Source: Bacteroidales bacterium UBA1181
Lineage (GTDB): Bacteria > Bacteroidota > Bacteroidia > Bacteroidales > Paludibacteraceae
DNA length: 35,488 nt
Direction: 5' to 3'
Assembly (NCBI GenBank): GCA_002310215.1
Contig: DBYR01000015.1
Location: forward strand, 1-35,488
The notes under the pieces are model-generated. The model worked only from the letters and a program-made list of their open reading frames with translations. It was not told the DNA's origin and ran no database searches. Positions within the stretch are counted from its first letter, which is position 1. Each line of letters opens with the position of its first letter. This document shows positions 30,000 to 35,488 of this stretch, piece after piece. The position numbers and the translations under genes were made by a program.

Positions 30000-30320
30000 T
30001 CATGCTTTCTTCTTTTTCTTCACCTCCGGCAATTCGTCGTACATGGACGTGATCAGATCCTCAAGGAAATCACGGTTGTCCACATTGTCCACCAACAGCA
30101 TCTCCTTCGCACCCTCGTAGGGCAGTTGGTATGGTGCCTCTGGCATTCTTTCACGCGCCGCCTTCACTGGCTTCACGAGGAAACGGTCGTCGTAGATGCC
30201 TCCGATGACTTTGTCCCGGTAGTAAAGGATGTATTCGCCCATCATCTGACGGGAAGCGATTTCTGGCAGTCCTGAGAGCTGTTCGAGGATGAAGTCTGCG
30301 TAGGATTTAGAGGTTGGCAT
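30000..30320 (-). CDS. TfoX N-terminal domain protein
   Basis: A 106-residue protein consisting of the TfoX/Sxy N-terminal domain alone (ADFILEQLSGLPEIASRQMMGEY split as ADFILEQLSGL and ASRQMMGEY, then YYRDKVIGGIYDDRFLVKP). The C-terminal DNA-binding-like half found in Sxy is absent. In gamma-proteobacteria Sxy co-activates competence genes; single-domain relatives in Bacteroidetes have no known role. A lysine-rich tail ends the protein. The promoter element is at 30378-30385. Confidence 0.88.
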   Translation of the reverse strand: MPTSKSYADFILEQLSGLPEIASRQMMGEYILYYRDKVIGGIYDDRFLVKPVKAARERMPEAPYQLPYEGAKEMLLVDNVDNRDFLEDLITSMYDELPEVKKKKKA

Positions 30321-30346
30321 AAGAGTTCTTTTTTAGATCCACAACT

Positions 30347-30363
30347 CGGAAGAACCTCTTCCG
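30347..30363 (-). other. Hairpin in the leader of the TfoX-like gene
   Basis: CGGAAGA and TCTTCCG form a perfect 7-bp stem with a three-base loop between the predicted transcription start (about 30372) and the ATG at 30320. No T-run follows in either direction, so it is not a terminator. Confidence 0.35.
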
Positions 30364-30377
30364 GATGCTGATTGACA

Positions 30378-30385
30378 CAAAGATA
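30378..30385 (-). promoter_or_regulatory. -7 element of the TfoX-like gene
   Basis: TATCTTTG on the minus strand, a perfect TAnnTTTG, 57 nt before the ATG. The -33 region is unclear. Confidence 0.45.
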
Positions 30386-30387
30386 GT

Positions 30388-30425
30388 ATAATTTACTATT
30401 TAACCATTTACAATTTACTATTTGC
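30388..30425. repeat. AT-rich TTTACTATTTAACC repeat in the TfoX-MATE spacer
   Basis: Imperfect TTTACTATTT / ATTTACAA units related to 20268-20311. The 363-bp interval between the divergent TfoX-like and MATE genes otherwise contains only their promoters and the hairpin at 30347-30363; no gene is seen. Confidence 0.45.
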
Positions 30426-30569
30426 GATCAGTGCTGATGCGATAAATTCGTATCAAACTCCGTGAACTCTTTTCTGCGTAAGGATTTGTTGCCCTCTGCC
30501 TCGTCTTAATGAAAAATCTATGAGCTGTGAAAGTTAATTGTGATTGCCATTGTTCGGGTATTTCTTCTC

Positions 30570-30600
30570 TTGTGGGAATCCAAGAAGTGCAGTATCTTTG
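30570..30600 (+). promoter_or_regulatory. Promoter of the MATE transporter gene
   Basis: TTG (30570-30572, in CTTG) and a perfect TATCTTTG (30593-30600) are 20 nt apart. The leader is about 78 nt, with GAGGAG nine bases before the ATG at 30684, a rare Shine-Dalgarno-like sequence for this window. Confidence 0.5.
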
Positions 30601-30683
30601 AACCGAGAAAAATGTAAGGTTGAAAAGGATGATTGGCCCTGTGCTATGATGTTCTAACCTTATGGAAATGAGGAGTTTTTCGG

Positions 30684-31985
30684 ATGAACAAGAGAATTCT
30701 TAAAATAGCTATTCCTGCCATCGCGACCAACATCACGGTTCCTTTGCTTAGCTTGGTCGATTTGGCTATCGCGGGACATTTGGGCAGCGTCGTGTATATC
30801 TGCGCCATCTCAGTCGGGGGCACGTTGATCAACATGCTCTATTGGACGTTCGGCTTCATCCGCATGAGCACCAGCGGACTGACCGCCCAATCCTTCGGGG
30901 CGAAAAACCATTCGGAGTCGATCCATCTGCTGCTTCGCTCCATCCTTATCGCACTGTCGGCCTGCCTCTTGATCTTTTTGATGAAGGGCGTCATCCAGAA
31001 GTATGCCTTCGCCTATATGAACACTGCTCCTGAGGTGGAGGAGGCTGCGGCTTATTACTTCAACCTTTGCGTGTTCGGTGCCCCTGCGGTGATGTGTATG
31101 TATAGCGTAAAAGGTTGGTTCATAGGTATGCAGAACTCTGTCTATCCGATGATCATCGCTATCTCCATCAATGTCATCAACATCCTTTGCAGCTTGCTTT
31201 TCGTGATCGGTCTTGATTTAGGAATCACCGGTATCGCAATGGGTACGCTTGTCGCCCAATACAGCGGTTTAGCGTTGGCCTTCTTCCTCTGGAAACATAA
31301 GTATGGCGACCTGGTGCCGTTGATCAGCAAGCAGGAGGTCCTTGATACGTCTAAGCTGAAACGCATTGTCTCCCTCAATGGAAGCATCGCCATCCGAACG
31401 GTCTGTCTTACGGCTGTCACCACCTTCTTCACGTTGGCGGGAGCCAAGCAGGGCACTACATTGTTAGCTGTCAATACGTTGCTGATACAGTTCTTCTCGA
31501 TCTTCTCCTACTTCACGGATGGGTTCGCATATGCGGGAGAAGCGCTGACTGGCAGGTATATCGGGGCGAAAGACCCTGCCAATCTGAGTAAATCCATCCG
31601 GTACATATTCCTGTGGGGATTGGGCTTGGTCGTCGTCTTCACCTTTGCGTATCAATTCTTCACCATTGATTTTCTGCACTTGCTCACCAATGAGACTGCG
31701 ACGATCCTTGCCGCTGAAGATTACCTGATATGGGTTGTCGCCATACCTATCTGCGGCTTTTCCGCCTTCCTCTGGGATGGTATCATGGTGGGTGCGACCA
31801 TGGCGAAAGGAATGGTCACGGCCATGGTCTGTGCCACGATCCTATTCTTCCTGTTGTATAATCTTCTCATTGGAAGGATTGGGAACGATGGCCTATGGAT
31901 TGCCTTCCTCGCCTATCTCTCCATGCGGGGAATCGTTCAATTCATCTATTTCAAAACCAAGCAGAAAGGGCTGATAAAGTATTGA
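30684..31985 (+). CDS. MATE family efflux transporter, DinF type
   Basis: A 433-residue inner-membrane protein with about twelve helices in two six-helix halves. The N-terminal wording (AIATNITVPLLSLVDLAIAGHLG, read as NITVPLLSLVDLAIAGHLG, then FIRMSTSGLTAQSFGAKN) matches the DinF subfamily of the MATE group, which exports toxic organic compounds using ion gradients. The substrate cannot be told from sequence. The length is normal and no defect is seen. Convergent with the glycosyltransferase gene; the 78-bp gap holds no clear terminator. Confidence 0.94.
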   Translation: MNKRILKIAIPAIATNITVPLLSLVDLAIAGHLGSVVYICAISVGGTLINMLYWTFGFIRMSTSGLTAQSFGAKNHSESIHLLLRSILIALSACLLIFLMKGVIQKYAFAYMNTAPEVEEAAAYYFNLCVFGAPAVMCMYSVKGWFIGMQNSVYPMIIAISINVINILCSLLFVIGLDLGITGIAMGTLVAQYSGLALAFFLWKHKYGDLVPLISKQEVLDTSKLKRIVSLNGSIAIRTVCLTAVTTFFTLAGAKQGTTLLAVNTLLIQFFSIFSYFTDGFAYAGEALTGRYIGAKDPANLSKSIRYIFLWGLGLVVVFTFAYQFFTIDFLHLLTNETATILAAEDYLIWVVAIPICGFSAFLWDGIMVGATMAKGMVTAMVCATILFFLLYNLLIGRIGNDGLWIAFLAYLSMRGIVQFIYFKTKQKGLIKY

Positions 31986-32063
31986 GGGAAGACTCCGCCT
32001 TTACATTTTCTGGGGAGGAAAGATACTGTTTGTCGGTGACCGCCATGCTGGAACGGTTGCCCG

Positions 32064-33209
32064 CTAACGCATGGATGAAGTAATGACCGACACCCCTCCC
32101 AATGAAGTCAGTTCTTGCCCAATCCTACACGCATTCCTTTGATAATCAGGATTATTAATGATTTGTAAAGCTACACGTCTAATCTCCTCCGAGGTGAACT
32201 CCGCAACGGTCAATTCTTCTCCCGCTCCCGCTTTCACAATGCTCTGTGCGTTGTACTTCCGCTCGAACACCTTGCCTGCGCAAACGAGGAGCGGAACACC
32301 ATAGACCAGTCCATCCGCAATGCTGTTTTGTCCCCCGTGGTTGATGAACAACACAGACTCCGGCAGGTATGCGTCGAAGTTGAAGAACGGTGCGATATGT
32401 ATGTTGTTGAAGATTTGCTCTTTTAATCCTTGCCCTGCGATATAGACCTGGTATTCAGTGTTTTCGAACGCACGGGAGACCTCCTTCACCATCTTGCGTT
32501 GTGAGATGGTTCCATTGCCCATGTAAACGAGTACCTTGTCGCGGACGGTAGATGCAGCCGTGACATTGCTCTTGAACGTGCCACAGAACGAGACCTTCGG
32601 ATCCTCCATCGGCTCCAACTCCTTGCAGCTCGGTATGAATTTCTTCTCCGCCAAATCAAACAGTTCGAGACATGAGGTTAATGGTGGCAAGCCATATTCA
32701 CGAAGCAGTTTGTTTAAGCCCTTGGCATATTTCGGGTTATGGCTGTATTGGTGTTGCGTCGGGTAACTGGCGGATATGTACAGGGTCACATCCTCCAGCT
32801 TCGCCGCCAGCATGGCAGAGATGTTGAACTCGGAATATACGATGTCAGGCTGAAATGCCTTGATGGCTTTTCTGATATCCTCCACACTCTGTTTGAGGTA
32901 GGCGTAGTCGGTGTTTCCCGTCAGATGGAGCACCTCATCGAAGCTATCGACACTCCTGAAACGGTTTACGCCCAGCTTTTGGACGATAGGGAATATATGT
33001 GTGCCGACGAACGAGGGCATACCCATAGGCGAGGGCACTGTCAGGTAATAATTGTCGATGCCTTCAATCGGCTTGTAGTTAACGTCTTGCGCCTGGCAAG
33101 TAGCGACCACCAGACCCTCTTCCTGCATTTCTCTTGCGATGCACCGGGTTCGATATGACGGACCAGCCGTCGGTGCCATGGCAGCCATTGGAACGATTAA
33201 TACTCTCAT
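32064..33209 (-). CDS. UGT/MGT-like glycosyltransferase
   Basis: A 381-residue cytoplasmic glycosyltransferase of the GT-B fold, family-1-like. The N-terminal half has the MRVLIVPMAAMAPTAGPSYR opening and DIVYSEFNISAM. The C-terminal donor-binding half shows KVLVYMGNGTIS and the signature FINHGGQNSIADGLVYGVPL, which binds the nucleotide sugar, followed by KYNAQSIVKAGAGEEL. Acceptor and sugar are unknown. Its ATG overlaps the stop of the DUF3781 gene (ATGA), so the pair is cotranscribed and translationally coupled. Confidence 0.88.
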   Translation of the reverse strand: MRVLIVPMAAMAPTAGPSYRTRCIAREMQEEGLVVATCQAQDVNYKPIEGIDNYYLTVPSPMGMPSFVGTHIFPIVQKLGVNRFRSVDSFDEVLHLTGNTDYAYLKQSVEDIRKAIKAFQPDIVYSEFNISAMLAAKLEDVTLYISASYPTQHQYSHNPKYAKGLNKLLREYGLPPLTSCLELFDLAEKKFIPSCKELEPMEDPKVSFCGTFKSNVTAASTVRDKVLVYMGNGTISQRKMVKEVSRAFENTEYQVYIAGQGLKEQIFNNIHIAPFFNFDAYLPESVLFINHGGQNSIADGLVYGVPLLVCAGKVFERKYNAQSIVKAGAGEELTVAEFTSEEIRRVALQIINNPDYQRNACRIGQELTSLGGVSVITSSMR

Positions 33210-33481
33210 GCCGGTTTATTTATATGAGCAGTTATGATGGTGAAACTGAACGAGTTGACCGTAATGATGATATCATCTATTTTGCAATAGTAATTCTTTC
33301 CCTGTCTAGTGATTTCACAATTTTGGGAAGCGATTTTCTCCTTGCAATAGGTCACCACATCCCCCTCCGACAAGCGTAGATTCCTCTTTATCCTCTTAAC
33401 ACCCATGGGGGTGGTGTGGATCTGCGAGAGGGATTGAAGGAGGGTTTGGCGAGGCGAATGAGATGAGTCTAAATCCATCAT
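33206..33481 (-). CDS. DUF3781 domain protein
   Basis: A 91-residue protein recognised as DUF3781-like from the sequence HTTPMGVKRIKRNLRL, DVVTYCKEKI, ITRQGKNYYCKIDD and the ending ITVNSFSFTIITAH. No function is known for the family. It is first of a two-gene unit with the glycosyltransferase, overlapping by four bases. Its promoter region is shared back-to-back with the HigA-like gene. Confidence 0.78.
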   Translation of the reverse strand: MMDLDSSHSPRQTLLQSLSQIHTTPMGVKRIKRNLRLSEGDVVTYCKEKIASQNCEITRQGKNYYCKIDDIIITVNSFSFTIITAHINKPA

Positions 33482-33506
33482 ATAGGGTGATTAAATGTTT
33501 ATGTAA

Positions 33507-33514
33507 CAAAGATA
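33507..33514 (-). promoter_or_regulatory. -7 element of the DUF3781-glycosyltransferase pair
   Basis: TATCTTTG on the minus strand, a perfect TAnnTTTG, 25 nt before the DUF3781 ATG. It lies just outside the divergent HigA-like promoter, so both could be affected by one operator. Confidence 0.5.
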
Positions 33515-33522
33515 TAAAATAT

Positions 33523-33554
33523 TTTGCATCAGGTTAACTAATTGGTTATCTTTG
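33523..33554 (+). promoter_or_regulatory. Promoter and candidate operator of the HigA-like gene
   Basis: TTTG (33523-33526) and TATCTTTG (33547-33554) are exactly 20 nt apart, the best promoter in the window. Between the boxes lies the near-palindrome TAACTAATTGGTTA (33535-33548, one mismatched pair), well placed for autorepression by the HTH protein encoded downstream. Confidence 0.6.
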
Positions 33555-33556
33555 CC

Positions 33557-33580
33557 ATGAAAATTTATCAATATGTCTAA
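33557..33580 (+). CDS. Possible seven-codon leader ORF overlapping the HigA-like start
   Basis: ATG AAA ATT TAT CAA TAT GTC TAA encodes MKIYQYV. Its stop overlaps the ATG at 33573 in another frame. It sits immediately after the promoter, where a HigB-type toxin gene would be expected. It may be a chance frame, a leader peptide or the leftover start of a deleted toxin. Confidence 0.25.
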   Translation: MKIYQYV

Positions 33581-33896
33581 AGGATTTATGACACGCGAAG
33601 AAATGAATCGTCTGAATTTAACACCGATAGAGGATCTCATTACCGAAGATTTCGGCGAATTAGGCACTCCTTCAAGAACTGAGTTTGAAGCAGGTGTAGA
33701 TGCTTTTATCTTGGGCGAAAAACTTAGAGCAGAGAGACAAAAAGCTGGACTGACCCAGGAACAACTTGCCCAGAAAATCGGCACTAAGAAAAGTTATATT
33801 TCGCGTATCGAAAACGGCCACGCAGACATACAATTATCAACCCTATTCAAAATCTTTCAAGGATTAGGACGTCGAATCAGTTTTTCTGTGCAATAG
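33573..33896 (+). CDS. HigA-like XRE-family helix-turn-helix antitoxin/repressor
   Basis: A 107-residue DNA-binding protein. An extended N-terminal arm (about 1-45) precedes a Cro/CI-type HTH: LRAERQKAGLTQEQLAQKIG, KKSYISRIENG, LSTLFKIFQGLGRR. This is the layout of HigA antitoxins, which neutralise the mRNA interferase HigB and repress their own operon. No HigB gene is found on either side, so it is an orphan or simply a regulator. Promoter and palindromic operator lie directly upstream. Confidence 0.85.
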   Translation: MSKGFMTREEMNRLNLTPIEDLITEDFGELGTPSRTEFEAGVDAFILGEKLRAERQKAGLTQEQLAQKIGTKKSYISRIENGHADIQLSTLFKIFQGLGRRISFSVQ

Positions 33897-33982
33897 CTAT
33901 TCACTCATAATATAGATGGGGAAAGCTGGGATTGAAATGTTTTGAAAAAGTAGATTTGTGAAAAAAATAATTTGTTCTTAAT

Positions 33983-34360
33983 ATGAATATTGAATCTTTA
34001 ATTGGAATAGTTGGTGGCATAATATCCATTGTTACAGCAATGATAACGATAGGGATATGGGTCTGCAAACGTTATAAAAAACAATCATTAACGGGGTTGA
34101 TGAAACAACTTGTGGATAATAAAATGTCACAAGAAGAGCATAGGAAAACTTTAAAGAAAATAAAGTTTTTTGATAGACGTGTCAGCGACGAATACATTCA
34201 AGATTTTGCATTGAATAACAGAAAATTAGAAGAGGTGTTCAAAGATATTTGTGTCAAAAATAATATAGAACCAACGACAGAAATATGCAAAAAATTTCTA
34301 GGATATGACAGTCGAATAACAAGAGAATATTACAACAATAGCAAAAAAGAACAACAATAA
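33983..34360 (+). CDS. Small membrane-anchored protein of unknown function
   Basis: A 125-residue protein: one N-terminal membrane helix (about 5-28, SLIGIVGGIISIVTAMITIG), then a basic, helical, soluble part rich in Lys and Glu. No family is recognised. The gene is AT-rich like its neighbours and unlike the DnaJ or housekeeping regions, consistent with acquired DNA. It precedes the agmatine-deiminase-like gene by 43 bases and could share a transcript. Confidence 0.6.
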   Translation: MNIESLIGIVGGIISIVTAMITIGIWVCKRYKKQSLTGLMKQLVDNKMSQEEHRKTLKKIKFFDRRVSDEYIQDFALNNRKLEEVFKDICVKNNIEPTTEICKKFLGYDSRITREYYNNSKKEQQ

Positions 34361-34403
34361 CACATCCTGCGAAATAACATCATTAACTAATTATCACTCA
34401 ACT

Positions 34404-35249
34404 ATGGATAACAACGAGCAAACTGTCTATATGTCAGAATTACTAATGAGCAAGCATCCCGAGACATGCAAGACTCTAATCGGAATTCTTGAAAAACATC
34501 GTGTGAATTACTCGTTCATAAAAGGTACTAAGGACATTTGGTGCCGTGATTATATGCCAGTTCAAACAGAATCGGGCAAATTGATTCAGTTTAAATACGA
34601 GCCAAGTTATCTAATTGGAGAGAAGTGGGATGATGTTCGTACTGATGTGCACGAAGTGTGTAAAATGAACGGTTTGACCCCACAATTTTCGGATATAAAT
34701 TTGGATGGGGGGAACGTACTTATATGCGAGGGAAGAGCAATTTTAACGGATAGAATTTTTGATGAAAACCCAAAAATCGAAAAGGGAACATTAATAAATA
34801 AGTTGTCTAAATTGCTTGAATGTGAGATAATTATAATTCCTTCACTAAAATCTAAGAATGAAGATTTTACTGGACATGCAGATGGCATGGTTAGATTTGT
34901 GGATAGAAACACTATATTGGGAAACAGATTGTCCGACGAATACCAATACATACAAAAGGGGATGCAAAAAGTTATTGACCAATATGGACTGAAATATATA
35001 GATGTCCCTTTCTTTATCAATGAAAAGGATCCTAAACACCCAGATAGTGCAATTGGAATATACGTGAATTATTTGGAAGTCAACAATTTGATTATTCTTC
35101 CAATCTTTAATAGAAGAGATGAGGATAACCAAGTTCTTGAAATTCTTCAAAAAACATTCCCTAAGAAACATATAGAGACAATAAATTATAATGATGTTGC
35201 ACAAGAAGGTGGCTTGCTGAATTGTACTACATGGGTTGTGAAAGAATAG
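34404..35249 (+). CDS. Agmatine deiminase / peptidylarginine deiminase-family protein (short form)
   Basis: A 281-residue protein of the porphyromonas-type PAD family, whose members hydrolyse the guanidine group of agmatine or arginine residues. Family motifs are present: IWCRDYMPVQ (substrate-binding WxRDxxP), LDGGNVL, GHADGMVRF (catalytic His and Asp) and, at the end, EGGLLNCTTW with the likely nucleophilic Cys. It is noticeably shorter than usual agmatine deiminases (about 340-370) and lacks the first part of the fold, so agmatine activity is uncertain. No polyamine genes are adjacent. It lies in the AT-rich tail of the window. Confidence 0.8.
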   Translation: MDNNEQTVYMSELLMSKHPETCKTLIGILEKHRVNYSFIKGTKDIWCRDYMPVQTESGKLIQFKYEPSYLIGEKWDDVRTDVHEVCKMNGLTPQFSDINLDGGNVLICEGRAILTDRIFDENPKIEKGTLINKLSKLLECEIIIIPSLKSKNEDFTGHADGMVRFVDRNTILGNRLSDEYQYIQKGMQKVIDQYGLKYIDVPFFINEKDPKHPDSAIGIYVNYLEVNNLIILPIFNRRDEDNQVLEILQKTFPKKHIETINYNDVAQEGGLLNCTTWVVKE

Positions 35250-35257
35250 TTTTTTAT

Positions 35258-35479
35258 ATGTCCATCACTCGTCCTTCAGCCATTTCAAAGGGTCTGCAAT
35301 ACTTGGAAGATCGTGGATGGTCGGAACTCATTGATTCCCGATGGACGATTGACGTGCGGGAAGAGCTGGAGCAATCTGGGCTTGATTTGACTGAAGATGA
35401 GATTATCAAAATTTGCGATATTGTTATCGTTCCAGAGCCAGACTGGAACACGAAGGAACGATTGTCAAGAACATCTTAG
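35258..35479 (+). CDS. Small protein of unknown function
   Basis: A 73-residue frame starting MSITRPSAISKGLQYLEDRG and ending RLSRTS before a TAG. It is acidic and probably helical; no family is recognised. It begins eight bases after the stop of the deiminase-like gene, suggesting the same transcript. The ATG at 35258 is preferred to that at 35222, which would overlap the deiminase gene. Confidence 0.45.
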   Translation: MSITRPSAISKGLQYLEDRGWSELIDSRWTIDVREELEQSGLDLTEDEIIKICDIVIVPEPDWNTKERLSRTS

Positions 35480-35488
35480 TCCTCAAAA

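Noticed and set aside
31986..32063. Terminator between the convergent MATE and glycosyltransferase genes
   Set aside because: No stem with a T-run on either strand could be found in the 78-bp gap.

Overview
The window looks like a chromosomal segment of a gut- or rumen-type Bacteroidales bacterium. Evidence for this: a hybrid one-protein two-component regulator (HTCS), a CotH/lamin-tail surface protein, a DUF1599 protein, lipoprotein signal peptides with acidic tails, Bacteroidetes-type promoters (TTTG, about 20 nt, TAnnTTTG), almost no Shine-Dalgarno sequences, and AATTAAGAATTAAG-type intergenic repeats. The genus cannot be fixed from the sequence alone. No tRNA, rRNA, CRISPR array, transposase or prophage gene was seen.

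Layout. 1-645 has no convincing protein gene but carries two similar promoter-hairpin-terminator units that look like a duplicated small RNA. 676-1515 is a lipoprotein beta-glucanase of family GH16 in circularly permuted order. 1684-3453 (minus) is an exported protein of 14 Sel1 repeats. 3655-13470 is a tandem array of seven paralogous membrane proteins, each with two or more N-terminal membrane helices, a PH-like beta region, a TerB-like helical domain and a C-terminal J-domain with an intact HPD motif; remnants of two further copies lie between them. 13495-15528 is an exported protein with nineteen 26-residue Cys/Leu/Pro repeats. 15529-16034 is an array of double-hairpin repeats.

16095-20238 (minus) is core housekeeping: tpiA, a MauE/DoxX-like membrane protein and a DUF1599 protein in one probable operon, then ruvX, def and a small TPR gene in a second. 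20427-24464 (minus) is a 1345-residue HTCS sensor-regulator, divergent from a large exported CotH-kinase protein (24815-27826). 28018-31985 holds a YD-repeat-like lipoprotein, a zinc metallopeptidase, a TfoX N-domain protein and a DinF-type MATE transporter. 32064-33481 (minus) is a DUF3781 gene overlapping a glycosyltransferase gene. From about 33480 to the end the DNA is visibly more AT-rich and carries a lone HigA-like repressor, a small membrane protein, a short agmatine-deiminase-family protein and an unknown small ORF; this looks acquired.

The most unusual part is the Sel1 / seven-DnaJ / Cys-repeat locus. Four of the seven DnaJ copies carry the same upstream block, with the TAAnTTTG element only five bases before the ATG, which predicts leaderless or nearly leaderless mRNAs. 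The 3' halves are much more alike than the membrane halves, suggesting gene conversion. A second theme is a double-hairpin repeat family whose ten copies all lie 3' of a gene in the sense direction.
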